This document shows positions 17,733-26,260 of a stretch of 34,271 nucleotides of DNA, one piece after another (position 1 is the stretch's first letter; each line of letters begins with the position of its first letter). This stretch comes from Calothrix membranacea FACHB-236 (GTDB lineage Bacteria > Cyanobacteriota > Cyanobacteriia > Cyanobacteriales > Nostocaceae): assembly GCF_014696315.1 (NCBI RefSeq), contig NZ_JACJPX010000083.1:1-34271 (forward strand), in the 5' to 3' direction. The translations under genes and the position numbers were made by a program. The notes under the pieces were generated by a model that saw only the letters and a program-made list of their open reading frames with translations, ran no database searches and had not been told where the DNA came from.

Positions 17733-18320
17733 CTAAATTTCATAATACCAAATGTCTTCTTGCTTCAATACTATACGATGCAAAGACAGACGGTTAATTA
17801 ATCCTTCTTGCTCAAATTGTCCTAAAACGCGGGTGATGGTGACACGAGTTGAACCTAATATTTCTGCAAGGTCTTCGTGAGTAAGACGCATATCAATTAA
17901 ACGCCCTTTTTCAACTTCCGAGCCGAACCTTCTAGATAACCATGCTAATAATTTAATCAGCATCGTATCTACTTTTTTATAGCTACGAATCACCATTAAC
18001 TCTTCCGCTTGTTGAATGTGAGCTAATAAAATATCTGTAGGCTGATGCCATTCTTCTAAAAGTAAAATTTTTGCTTCTACTTTAGTGAGACACTCCATTT
18101 GATAGGGGTCTAGCTTAGATAAACTCTTGCCTACTATATCCCCTGGGCCCCACAATCCTAAAGCAACTGTAGTACCATCTTCTAAATATGTAAAAGTGCG
18201 AACAAAGCCTGTTTCAATTTTCCACAAAACCCCTGGATGTTCTGGTAAAAATGACCTACGAGTAAAAATCTGCTTAGTATTTTTACTTGGTTGAGTAGTA
18301 ACAATTTGTGAGAGAGCCAT
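17733..18320 (-). CDS. Crp/Fnr-family transcription regulator
   Basis: A 195-residue regulator. The N-terminal cyclic-nucleotide-binding-like beta-roll is recognisable (VLWKIETGFVRTFTYLEDGTTVALGLWGPGDIVGKS), and a Crp-type helix-turn-helix follows (LTHEDLAEILGSTRVTITRVLGQFEQEGLI). The cyclic-nucleotide contact RxxxA motif is not evident, so it may not bind cAMP. I chose the ATG at 18320 (MALSQIVTTQPSKNT) because the upstream extension is hydrophobic and not family-like. It is convergent with the NIL operon and divergent from the large membrane gene. Confidence 0.85.
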   Translation of the reverse strand: MALSQIVTTQPSKNTKQIFTRRSFLPEHPGVLWKIETGFVRTFTYLEDGTTVALGLWGPGDIVGKSLSKLDPYQMECLTKVEAKILLLEEWHQPTDILLAHIQQAEELMVIRSYKKVDTMLIKLLAWLSRRFGSEVEKGRLIDMRLTHEDLAEILGSTRVTITRVLGQFEQEGLINRLSLHRIVLKQEDIWYYEI

Positions 18321-18563
18321 TAGTAGATATATTACTGTTATTCGATAGATTAACTGTAGTATACATATATCAGGTTCTTTGCGACTAGAGGTATTACACT
18401 CATCCAGGTTTTTTGCTGTCATCAAAGAGTTTAGTTTTTGGCGTTTGAAAACACGCCCTAATCTTTAGTCAAGATTATGTCGGCTGAATAAGTGGCACAG
18501 TTAGCGCATAATTATACTTTCATCTATCGAATATTTAAGTATATACTGATACGGCTGTGGCTT

Positions 18564-21500
18564 ATGTTACCCGATCGCCCGATTAAATTTGAAGTCAGGC
18601 TGCCATCTTCCCATCCTCAGCTACTAGAAGGGCTAGATATATGGTTGCGCTTGGGTTTGATATCTCATGCCAAAGTGAGGCAGATTTGCGAAGAGAATTT
18701 GGTTTGTCCGGTGGTGTTGCAACCGCAAGCGGCTGTAACAATTTCCAATCCGGTGCAACAGTTACCTGAAGATATGTTACAGACTGCATCTGTAAAATCT
18801 AGCAGTCGCACACAACCAGAACCGAAGTCAGCTAAACCTAACTTTGTAACCACAATGTTACAGTCCTTAGGTGAAGAATTGAGTGTGCGCTGGCTGCTGT
18901 TTTTAGGGGTATTTTTGGTAGTGGTATCCTCTGGGGTACTCGCTGCCAGCCAGTGGGAGAGGTTTCCCGCTTCTGGACAGTATGGGGTTTTATTCGCGTA
19001 TACCTTAAGCTTTTGGGGTTTCAGCTTTTGGGCGGCGAAGCAAAATAACCTGAGATTAACTGCACAAACATTGCTGCTGGTAACGCTGTTATTAGTGCCG
19101 GTAAATTTTTGGGCAATGGACAGCTTTAAATTGTGGCACAATCCTTTGGATTGGATTGTAGTTGCGATCGCAGCCCCAACTTTAACAGCCATTACGGTTT
19201 TAATCTGCAATAATCGTCTATTTTTTACTAATTTACGCACTGATAAATTATTACTAGCCAATATTATTGGGTTATCGTTCCTACATTGGGGTTGGAAAAT
19301 CCCCGGTTTTCCTTTAATTGCCGTGTATGCGGCGATGGTAGGAACAACTATAATTACTGTTTATTACAATCTTCACAGACAGCCGCAATCGTCAGAAAGT
19401 GCGCCAGACGACAATAGTAGCCGCATCAGCTTCGGTATCAATTTACCTGCTGCTGTAATTGTTTATGCCCTATTAATGCTATTAATGCGGGCAATTTTTA
19501 TTGTCCAGGTAGATGTCACCAAACTCGGTTTAGCCATTGGGATTTGCGGCTGGTTGATGACTTGGCTAGCTATGAGAGAGGCAGGGAGCAGGGGGCAGGG
19601 GGCAGGGGGACAAGGAGACAAGGAGACAAGGGGACAAGGAGACAAGGAGACAAGGAGACAAGGAGACAAGGAGACAAGGGGACAAGGAGAAATAAGTAAT
19701 TCCCCAATCCCCAATCCCCAACCCCACCTCATCTGGCAACAACTTGGCAGCGTGCTACTATTCTTGGGTTGGTTGGTGGCAGTGATTAACTATCCTTGGC
19801 AAGCAATAGCTGTGAGTGGCTTGGGTTTGCAGTTTGTGGGTAGCAGATTGCAGAGATATAGCTTACAGGGTGACTTAGCGGCAGTTTTTGTTATTGGCTT
19901 ACAGACAATTTGGCTGAGTTGGCGATTATTACCTGCGGGTGTACAACAATCAGCGATCGCATTTGCTACGCAACTGACTAATTCTCAAAATGAACCTTGG
20001 GCGTTGCTGAGTGTAGTTTACTTTCCCTACCTCCTTTTTATGGTGGCGCTGACGGAAGGTTTTTATCGTCGCCAAAAGCGGGAATTGGCGCAATTTGGCG
20101 ATGCGCTGACGCTGATTTTGGGGACTGGTTTAACAACGCTGACTTTATTTAATCCCGTATTGCGATCGCTCAATTTGCTATTCTCGACGATGACGCTGGC
20201 TTTTGTTACCAAGCAACGTTTACAGAGAGAACCAGAAATCCGGGCTTTTTCTCCCTTGATTTACATGACTCACGTCATGGGAGTATTTACACTTTGCTCA
20301 ATCATTGATTGGCTGTTACCAACTTTGGGTAGGGAAGTTTGGGCAACTATTTTATTAGTTGTGATGGTGGCAGAATGGGGATTTAGCCTCGGTGAAGGAT
20401 TGTGGCGACAGAGTGCATGGCATATTGGATTAGCTCTAGCCTTTGCCAGTTATGTTCTATTTTGGGCAAATGCAGAATCATCTTGGTATGGCGCTGCTCA
20501 AAGTTATCATCATTGGGGAGTTATTTGGCTAGTTACACCGTTAACTCTCACAGGAATTGCTAGCCGCACCACTGGAACACGCCGCAGAATTAGTAGTGGC
20601 TTGAGTATCTTGGGTTTAGGAATTGCTCAGTTACTCACTTTACAACTACCTGGAACGCGCTTAGTTGGGTTGGCTGTAGCTGCGGTTTTGATGTTGGCGA
20701 ATACCCGCTATTTGCAATATGAAATCTCCGCCGGGATAAATATTGGCTTTGGGCTGAGTTTTATCGGTGTGTTGCTGTGGGAAGGTATACCAGGGCTACC
20801 ACATCTCAGCCTTGCAGGTTGGTTTTTTGTCGGTGCGATCGCAATTTTAAGTTTATGGTTAGGGCGGACTGTTTTACTGCGCCAAAATCAGCCATTAGCA
20901 ACCATGTATGCAAATGCTGGGGATAAATGGGCGATCGCTTTATCTAGTGTAGAATTGTTTTTACTCACCGTACATTCCCTGAGCGTTTATCAACGAATTA
21001 ATACACCCGGAGTTTTCTATTTAGCAGCTATTACCATCACCTTAGTAGCCATTACCTATCGCAGTTGGCGGGAACCGACGAACTGGGGATTCTATGGAAT
21101 TGGTTGGTGTGTAGAATTGTTGATTGCGGAATTACTCGGCTTTTGGGGACGTTCCACTGTTAATATGGCGATCGCCAATATCGCTTTAGGTTTAATCACC
21201 CAATTGTTAGGGGAATGGTGGCGACGACGCTATCAAGGAGAGAATCTCAAAGTTAGTCTGCATATTCTGCCCTTGATGTACGCTGCTTTAAGTGTACTTT
21301 TACGCTTAGATACCTTTGAAGATTGGACAGGCTTGTGTTCTCTCGGTGTCGCTTTAATTGTGATTGGTGTAGGGCGACGCAGCGAAAACTTCAAACCTCT
21401 GCTGTATTTGGGAATTATCGGCGTTTCCATTTCCGCTTATGAACTGCTGTTTTATCAAATGTCACAGGCGAAAGGCGGGGGTTATGGCGATGGCTTAATT

Positions 21501-22589
21501 GCGATGGCGATGCTAGGTACTAGTATCATGTACGCATATCATATTTTATCGCCTTGGTTAGGAGATTACTTACACCTGACGCGCCCACAAATTAAAAGTA
21601 TCGCTCATCTGCACTGGGCTTGGAGTAGTTGTTTATTAATTGCGGCCATTGGTGCGCCTATCGTTGTTAATCGCCTGGTAGGATTAGGCACAGGCATTGT
21701 CTTGATTCAGTATGCCATTTTTGAAGGACGGCAAATCTCTCCTACTCGGCGGATTCTGGGTGACATCACCATAGCTGAGATGTGGGTTTATCTGGGATTA
21801 TTAGAAGTAGCCGCCCTGAGAATTTATTGGCGCGAAACCGCAATTGGACAATTGTTAGCAGGGCCTTTAGTACCTTGGAAAGGTGCGATCGCTTGCGTAA
21901 TTGCCTACTTCCTGTATATATTACCCTGGGAGAATTGGGGATGGTCAAAACGACCTTGGCAACGGGCGGCGTACATTATACCTTTGGTAATTTTAGCGGA
22001 AACCTACTTAAATGTTTACCCAATTACTTTAGTGATTACAGCTGGTTTTTATGTTTTCCTAGCGATAGTTGGCAATAACATAAGGTTTACATATATCAGC
22101 ATAGTGTTAATAGATTGGGCATTATTTCGCTGGTTTTCCGACTTACATTTAAATGATACTTTGTGGTATGTCACAGTCATTGGTTTATCAATACTGTATA
22201 TTGCTCACATAGATCCCCTATTCCGGCGAACAGAATATAAAGATGCGCGCCACAGTTTAAGAATGTTAGGAAGTGGATTAATTTGTGGTTGGGCAATTAT
22301 CTTTAATCAAGATACCGCCTTAATACCAGGAATTTTCAGCCTAATTACTATTTTCGCTGGCTTAGGTTTACGGATACGCGCCTTTCTCTACGTTGGTACA
22401 GCCGGGTTTTTAATTACTAGTATTTACCAATTAGTAATTTTCAGCTTACGTTATCCATTTTTAAAATGGGTTGTCGGCTTGTTAGTGGGAATTGTGCTAA
22501 TTTCCATTGCGGCTAACTTTGAAACTCGCCGCGCTCAAATTAGTTCTTTATTGCGAAATACCAATGATGAATTTCATGATTGGGAATAA
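18564..22589 (+). CDS. Large polytopic membrane protein
   Basis: A protein of about 1340 residues with some 30 or more transmembrane helices; I do not know its function. The first 100 residues (FEVRLPSSHPQLLEGLDIWLRLGLISHAKV) form a soluble helical domain resembling that of DUF2157-type cyanobacterial proteins. Transmembrane segments begin near residue 105 and continue to the C-terminus. About residues 330-385 are a low-complexity loop (GDKETRGQ repeats) from a ten-copy 8-bp tandem repeat at 19606-19685. I chose the ATG at 18564 (MLPDRPIKFEV) over a GTG 24 codons upstream. Confidence 0.8.
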   Translation: MLPDRPIKFEVRLPSSHPQLLEGLDIWLRLGLISHAKVRQICEENLVCPVVLQPQAAVTISNPVQQLPEDMLQTASVKSSSRTQPEPKSAKPNFVTTMLQSLGEELSVRWLLFLGVFLVVVSSGVLAASQWERFPASGQYGVLFAYTLSFWGFSFWAAKQNNLRLTAQTLLLVTLLLVPVNFWAMDSFKLWHNPLDWIVVAIAAPTLTAITVLICNNRLFFTNLRTDKLLLANIIGLSFLHWGWKIPGFPLIAVYAAMVGTTIITVYYNLHRQPQSSESAPDDNSSRISFGINLPAAVIVYALLMLLMRAIFIVQVDVTKLGLAIGICGWLMTWLAMREAGSRGQGAGGQGDKETRGQGDKETRRQGDKETRGQGEISNSPIPNPQPHLIWQQLGSVLLFLGWLVAVINYPWQAIAVSGLGLQFVGSRLQRYSLQGDLAAVFVIGLQTIWLSWRLLPAGVQQSAIAFATQLTNSQNEPWALLSVVYFPYLLFMVALTEGFYRRQKRELAQFGDALTLILGTGLTTLTLFNPVLRSLNLLFSTMTLAFVTKQRLQREPEIRAFSPLIYMTHVMGVFTLCSIIDWLLPTLGREVWATILLVVMVAEWGFSLGEGLWRQSAWHIGLALAFASYVLFWANAESSWYGAAQSYHHWGVIWLVTPLTLTGIASRTTGTRRRISSGLSILGLGIAQLLTLQLPGTRLVGLAVAAVLMLANTRYLQYEISAGINIGFGLSFIGVLLWEGIPGLPHLSLAGWFFVGAIAILSLWLGRTVLLRQNQPLATMYANAGDKWAIALSSVELFLLTVHSLSVYQRINTPGVFYLAAITITLVAITYRSWREPTNWGFYGIGWCVELLIAELLGFWGRSTVNMAIANIALGLITQLLGEWWRRRYQGENLKVSLHILPLMYAALSVLLRLDTFEDWTGLCSLGVALIVIGVGRRSENFKPLLYLGIIGVSISAYELLFYQMSQAKGGGYGDGLIAMAMLGTSIMYAYHILSPWLGDYLHLTRPQIKSIAHLHWAWSSCLLIAAIGAPIVVNRLVGLGTGIVLIQYAIFEGRQISPTRRILGDITIAEMWVYLGLLEVAALRIYWRETAIGQLLAGPLVPWKGAIACVIAYFLYILPWENWGWSKRPWQRAAYIIPLVILAETYLNVYPITLVITAGFYVFLAIVGNNIRFTYISIVLIDWALFRWFSDLHLNDTLWYVTVIGLSILYIAHIDPLFRRTEYKDARHSLRMLGSGLICGWAIIFNQDTALIPGIFSLITIFAGLGLRIRAFLYVGTAGFLITSIYQLVIFSLRYPFLKWVVGLLVGIVLISIAANFETRRAQISSLLRNTNDEFHDWE
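19606..19685. repeat. Ten-copy 8-bp tandem repeat inside CDS
   Basis: Ten units of GGAGACAA or GGGGACAA in exact tandem. Because three 8-base units make 24 bases, the peptide repeats every eight residues (GDKETRGQ / GDKETRRQ). The array keeps the frame of the membrane protein, inserted in a loop. Expansion is probably recent. Confidence 0.85.
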
Positions 22590-22965
22590 GGAATTATATC
22601 ATCTCCGTTTGAACACTTATCATATCTGTGAAGGTCGGTAATAGGTAGTGGGAAAAAATACAGTTAACCAATTACCAATTACCAATTCTTTCAATATACA
22701 ACGGTGTGTTACGCCGCAGGCTAACGCACCTTTTTGTTGTAATGTACAGCAAAAAAATTGTAGATTGGGTTAAGTGGAGCGCAACCCAACATGAAGCCTT
22801 AATTTTTGGGTATTTTGTTACACCAAACGCACCGCCAACCCGATATATAAGTAGTGCGTTATACCCATTTAATGTGAAGTTGCAAATATCGTCACCTCCC
22901 TCAATCCCCCTTATAATGCATAGCTTTTGAAGGGATAGAATTCTATACAGCTTCGTAAAAAATTG

Positions 22966-23025
22966 GTGTTAGGCGCTTCAATTATCGTTTTGATGATCAA
23001 TTATCTCGGTATTTGCGCCTAACAC
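22966..23025. repeat. 11-bp inverted repeat
   Basis: GTGTTAGGCGC (22966-22976) and GCGCCTAACAC (23015-23025) are exact inverses separated by 38 bases that contain further weak pairing (AATTATC / GATAATT-type). No gene is nearby; it may be a MITE-like relic. Confidence 0.5.
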
Positions 23026-23073
23026 ACTCTTGTATATTGAAAGAAGTGCTAAGACCGTCACTGGCATTAAGTC

Positions 23074-23126
23074 AACCAATCTCTCAACCATAATCAATCA
23101 ATTCTCGCTTATGGTTGAGTTGGTTA
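23074..23126. repeat. Compound inverted repeat beside tRNA
   Basis: AACCAA (23074-23079) / TTGGTT (23121-23126) enclose CTCAACCATAA (23083-23093) / TTATGGTTGAG (23109-23119). The 11-bp inner arms are exact. It lies 30 bp after the tRNA-Ser 3' end. It may form a tRNA-transcript 3' structure, though no U-run is present, or mark an insertion junction. Confidence 0.5.
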
Positions 23127-23155
23127 GTACTGTAACTGTTACCCCATCAAGAGAA

Positions 23156-23240
23156 CGGAGAGGGGGGGATTCGAACCCCCGTTGAGTTTCCCCAAAACGC
23201 ATTTCGAGTGCGTCGCATTCAACCACTCTGCCACCTCTCC
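23156..23240 (-). tRNA. tRNA-Ser (anticodon CGA)
   Basis: Class II tRNA. The acceptor stem GGAGAGG pairs with CCTCTCC, with G as discriminator base. The anticodon stem ACGCA / TGCGT encloses CTCGAAA, giving anticodon CGA (codon UCG). The T arm is GGGGGTTCGAATCCCCC. The long variable arm fits serine. CCA is not encoded. Downstream (lower coordinates) are inverted repeats; the mobile-looking region begins on its 5' side. Confidence 0.97.
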
Positions 23241-23338
23241 AGTTAAGTTATTAAACTGTCCTTTCAAAATACACTTCGCTTGCGGCGCTAATATTCTATC
23301 ACGACTTTTTAGATACCTGTCGCAATATTTTTTTATAT

Positions 23339-23757
23339 CTAACTTTCATCTTTAGAATTTTTTAACCACTCAAGCAGAAGCGATCTCGCTAAATGACTCA
23401 TAGTCACGCCAGCGAGATCGCAGGCTATTTTTAATTCTGTGCGTTCATCTTCCTTGAGAAAAATCCGCACTGCTACAGCTTCAGTATCGGTACGGCTAAT
23501 TGGCTCTAAGGCTTCGTTGCATACGGCATCACTTGGAGTAATAGTACCATCTTCGTATGCATCGTATGCTACGGATTCCGAGATTAAGTTTTGCGATCGC
23601 TTGTCACCGTCAGCTTTTTTTTAGCGATCGCTTCCAAGACGATCAACTCAATTAAGTTTGCTGTACTTCTGTGTTCATCCTGCGCCCACGCATCTAAGAA
23701 AGCTTTGGAATCGTCGTCTAAAGTGAAGTTTAATCTGGGCTTAATATTTTTCCCCAT
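23339..23757 (-). CDS. RHH protein with -1 frame change at A8
   Basis: Frame 0 begins ATG at 23757 and reads MGKNIKPRLNFTLDDDSKAF onward for 57 residues: a ribbon-helix-helix type (strand RLNFTLD, then helices around FLDAW and TANLIELIVLEAIA) followed by a stop at 23584-23586. At codons 46-48 (AAA AAA AAG) there is an A8 tract (T8 on the plus strand, 23615-23622). Slipping -1 there opens a frame to 23339 that adds a second part, including VRIFLKEDERTELKIACDLAG and SHLARSLLLEWLKN, which again looks like a DNA-binding RHH-type helix pair. The full product would be about 139 residues. A weak ribosome-like GGAAG lies upstream of the slip site. Either programmed frameshifting or a homopolymer mutation or sequencing error explains it. 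The gene is divergent from the operon at 24062. Confidence 0.6.
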
Positions 23758-24061
23758 AAGAGTAATTTAAAGATTTAACTTGATTAACTCTAACTCAAAT
23801 AGTGCAAGTGTTTCAACACACTTCGGTGCTTTACATCTAAGCGAGATGTTGACATCTTCGGTATACAGTTGCACTTTTCGGTAGACTGCGTTACTATGAG
23901 AACATACAGGGACAAGACACCCACACGACAGCAGAGGCAACCTGCAAGAACAAAGCTTAGTGAGGCGTAAACCTGGCTCTGGATAAGACTTTACCGAACC
24001 ACGACAACTGAATACACACAATCACCGAATACGGAACTTCTCGCAAAAAGGAAAGGGGGAC
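23758..24061. promoter_or_regulatory. Operator / promoter region
   Basis: This 304-bp gap separates the RHH gene from the plus-strand genes. TTCGGT occurs at 23822, 23857 and 23877, and the inverse ACCGAA at 23993 and 24024. AAGTGT-TTCAAC-ACACTT and ACATCT-AAGCG-AGATGT inverted repeats lie close to the first of these. A 24-codon ORF (23895-23969) is present but unsupported. Confidence 0.5.
23869..23897 (+). promoter_or_regulatory. Sigma70-like promoter
   Basis: TTGCAC (23869-23874) and TACTAT (23892-23897) are separated by 17 bases, the ideal spacing. The spacer contains a TTCGGT repeat, so a repressor such as the divergent RHH protein could block it. It is placed to drive the plus-strand gene run. 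Confidence 0.55.
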
Positions 24062-24214
24062 ATGGTGGTGAGCCGGACGACCCTTTTGATACCACGTGGA
24101 GAGTACGCTACAACAAAAACGGAAAGCGGATTTGTAGCTGAACAGACGCTAGGGATTGTGCTTCTCTTTTTCTTAACTGACTACAGCCCCACTCGGCTGC
24201 ACCAGTTTTTTTAA
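24062..24214 (+). CDS. Small 50-residue ORF with strong RBS
   Basis: ATG at 24062 preceded by AAAGGAAAGGGGG, an almost ideal ribosome site. The product (MVVSRTTLLIPRGEYATTKT and on, ending PTRLHQFF) has a hydrophobic stretch (GIVLLFFLTDY) at residues 32-42. No family is recognised. The stop is 13 bases before the next gene. The strong RBS and coupling support a real gene. Confidence 0.45.
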   Translation: MVVSRTTLLIPRGEYATTKTESGFVAEQTLGIVLLFFLTDYSPTRLHQFF

Positions 24215-24227
24215 TAGGCCAAGAACA

Positions 24228-24842
24228 ATGACATCCGAAATAAACGCACGTGTCGCATTTATCAAAAAAATACTAAAGCAAGCGGGTATCACTTACCCGG
24301 AAATCAACCCGGAGTTAGCGCCAATGGCAGATGTAGAAAACTGGCTTTATGCTTCTCAGCAAGCGCTAATTGCTAGCGATAACAAAGACCACTTGAGTAA
24401 AGAGTTCACGGCAGCGGCTAACCCAATCGCAGCGAATGAGTACATTAACAAAAACTTTCCACGCTTCTTTCAGAAGATTTACAACCAGGACGTTATGCCC
24501 GTATTTATGAAATACGGGCGAACAAAAGGGAAAGAATTTAGCTGGCACGTAAGCAACTTGAACGTAACGATCAATATGCGATGCCTAGCAATCACTGGAC
24601 TAGCCCATCTTCAAACAAAGCAAAAAACCCTCGATATTGAAGCCTGGTTACAAGCTTCCGACCGCCTGTCGCGAGCGATTTGGACGAAAATCCACACAGA
24701 AGACCACGGATTCAAAAACTTCAAACGCATCTCAGAAAAGTTTAAAGCTCACGAAGCTTCTTACATTACTTTTAACGAGTTCGAGATTCCTTTTTTTATA
24801 GCGCTCCAAGACGAGCAATACGCTTTTTTTAAGCAACTTTGA
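24228..24842 (+). CDS. Unrecognised 204-residue protein
   Basis: I do not recognise this protein. It is soluble and mostly helical, with no membrane segment, and has charged surface helices (KILKQAGITYPEINPEL, KDHLSKEFTAAANPIAANEYINKNFPRFFQKIYNQ). No HUH or P-loop motif is visible, so it does not look like a known replication initiator. It is the first sizeable gene of the module and is followed by a terminator hairpin. Confidence 0.65.
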   Translation: MTSEINARVAFIKKILKQAGITYPEINPELAPMADVENWLYASQQALIASDNKDHLSKEFTAAANPIAANEYINKNFPRFFQKIYNQDVMPVFMKYGRTKGKEFSWHVSNLNVTINMRCLAITGLAHLQTKQKTLDIEAWLQASDRLSRAIWTKIHTEDHGFKNFKRISEKFKAHEASYITFNEFEIPFFIALQDEQYAFFKQL

Positions 24843-24940
24843 CACGACACTGACGAAACAACGGTTAGTGTAGGTCGTTGATCGCTCAAACACTGAAGCG
24901 ACATCCAAACAACACACACACTACACCAATCAAACATTAA

Positions 24941-24974
24941 AAACCCTTGTGAAATAAGGGTTTAAGGCTTTTTT
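24941..24974 (+). terminator. Intrinsic terminator
   Basis: AAACCCTT (24941-24948) pairs with AAGGGTTT (24956-24963), followed by AAGGCTTTTTTC. It ends the first part of the module and separates it from the next gene at 25033. Confidence 0.65.
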
Positions 24975-25032
24975 CAATAAATCCAACTATACGCCCACAC
25001 TACACACTGACCGACAAGTAGAGGATGACTGT

Positions 25033-25416
25033 ATGACTAGCACACAAACCGTATGGGGGTTGAATTTAGACCAACCGCCCACTTTTTTTGAAGGATTCAC
25101 ACCGAAAACGCATTTAGCAGAATGCTTAAATGTGGCGCGTTCAACAGTGGTCAACTGGGATAAGTTGGCGTTTAGTTCCTTACCGGAGTACATGAACTCT
25201 TACCCCAAGCGCCCACAGGGGAAGTTAAACATCGTTTCGCCGGATAGAGAAGCTTTTTTGAACCCTTATCAATGCTGGGTTTTGCAAAAAATTGGGCGCT
25301 TAATGGCATCTGTTCGCAGAGCTTACCAAGTTCAGGCTTATCTTAAGCAAAATCCGCAAGAGTTTTCGCAGAATGCTTTTCAGGCTACATATTCACAAAT
25401 TCGTAAATCAGCATAG
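25033..25416 (+). CDS. Putative HTH DNA-binding protein
   Basis: A 127-residue protein preceded by GAGG. Residues about 27-46 (THLAECLNVARSTVVNWDKL) look like a helix-turn-helix of the kind in Cro/C1-like regulators and plasmid initiators. The C-terminal half is helical and basic (IGRLMASVRRAYQVQAYLKQ). It could be a regulator or a replication accessory. No known family is firmly assigned. The next gene follows after 11 bases with its own AGGAG. Confidence 0.6.
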   Translation: MTSTQTVWGLNLDQPPTFFEGFTPKTHLAECLNVARSTVVNWDKLAFSSLPEYMNSYPKRPQGKLNIVSPDREAFLNPYQCWVLQKIGRLMASVRRAYQVQAYLKQNPQEFSQNAFQATYSQIRKSA

Positions 25417-25427
25417 GAGTTAAGGCA

Positions 25428-25988
25428 ATGAAAGATATTCAGGTTAAAGCAGTAGTTAAAGAGTTCGGCGTTGATGAATTGTATTACCGTTCGTTTCTAC
25501 CAGAGAATCTGAAGAATAGCGATAAGATTCCGGTCGAAGTTCACAGCGCAGTTTTAGACAAGTTAACCCAGTCAAAGACTTTACCAGGAGACGTTGAAGC
25601 GCCTATTCTTGTTGACCAACCAGTTGGCGAAACCGACCTAGTAAAGGCTTCTGCTGTACAGCTTTCAGAAGCTTTACAGATTAATCAATCTGAAGTTTAC
25701 CAGTTACAAATTGCCCAGAACGAAGCTCTAGGATATAGCGCTGGAGTTGCTTCGGCACTTGCTTATCAACAAAGGTTTTTGGAAGGCACACAACTAATTA
25801 CTGATACCTTTCTAGACCAGACATCACAAAGCATTGAAGCCCAGCTAACAGAAATTGACACTCAGGTTAGAGGAATTGCTAATACGAGTGCTGAATGGCT
25901 GGGAAAGTCCCAAGCTGCAAGGAAGAAGAATCAGGATTTGCTGAAGCGCCTGAAAGACCGTACATCCAAACTCACACAAGGGTTGTAG
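25428..25988 (+). CDS. Coiled-coil protein of unknown role
   Basis: A 186-residue unrecognised protein preceded by AGGAG. The C-terminal 80 residues are predicted helical coiled coil (SQSIEAQLTEIDTQVRGIANTSAEWLGKSQAARKKNQ). It contains an in-phase GGGAAAG (25901-25907), which fits a -1 slip into the following membrane ORF. Otherwise the two genes are separate, ending 20 bases before the next ATG at 26009. Confidence 0.65.
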   Translation: MKDIQVKAVVKEFGVDELYYRSFLPENLKNSDKIPVEVHSAVLDKLTQSKTLPGDVEAPILVDQPVGETDLVKASAVQLSEALQINQSEVYQLQIAQNEALGYSAGVASALAYQQRFLEGTQLITDTFLDQTSQSIEAQLTEIDTQVRGIANTSAEWLGKSQAARKKNQDLLKRLKDRTSKLTQGL

Positions 25989-26008
25989 AGCTTGCTTTTG
26001 CTGCTTAT

Positions 26009-26260
26009 ATGTCTAATCTTGCCCTCTTGTCGGAGTTGAAGGCAGAGGGCGCAAGGTTAGACATTTTACTAAAACTCAAAACCAACGGAGTTCCCACAAC
26101 CACTATGCAAGAGATTTTTACTTATATCGGCATTGGAACTACAAGCACTGTTGTTAGCGCAGGATTAGCGGCGATCGCAGTTACCGCCCCGGTAGGAATC
26201 CCGTTATTGTTCGGCGCTGGAATGTTTTTATCTGGTCTTTACCTCCAGTTCAAAAAATGA
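26009..26260 (+). CDS. Small membrane protein or -1 extension
   Basis: From ATG 26009 this gives an 83-residue protein (MSNLALLSELKAEGARLDIL and on) with a C-terminal hydrophobic pair (GTTSTVVSAGLAAIAVTAPVG, then IPLLFGAGMFLSGLYLQF). There is no good ribosome site. The frame is open upstream to 25895, overlapping the coiled-coil gene by -1. It may therefore be the membrane-anchoring tail of a frameshifted product. Its stop overlaps the next start as ATGA. Confidence 0.55.
   Translation: MSNLALLSELKAEGARLDILLKLKTNGVPTTTMQEIFTYIGIGTTSTVVSAGLAAIAVTAPVGIPLLFGAGMFLSGLYLQFKK

Larger units (their letters stand above)
22590..23155. other. 566-bp gap with inverted repeats
   Basis: No convincing gene. 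It holds an ATTACCA-type repeat (22668-22688), an 11-bp inverted repeat (22966-22976 / 23015-23025), and a compound inverted repeat (23074-23126) close to the tRNA. An ORF at 22706-22930 is low-complexity and unlike the neighbouring genes. Confidence 0.5.

Noticed and set aside
17615-17797. 60-codon ORF after the NIL gene
   Set aside because: It is made of intergenic tandem repeats and overlaps two real genes.
19463-19732. 89-codon minus ORF with SPCPLVSLSPC repeats
   Set aside because: It is the reverse reading of the 8-bp tandem repeat inside the large membrane gene.
22706-22930. 74-codon plus ORF
   Set aside because: No ribosome site, low-complexity codon use, no match to a family pattern.
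23895-23969. 24-codon ORF MRTYRDKTPTRQQRQ...
   Set aside because: Too short, no ribosome site, and it lies inside the regulatory region.
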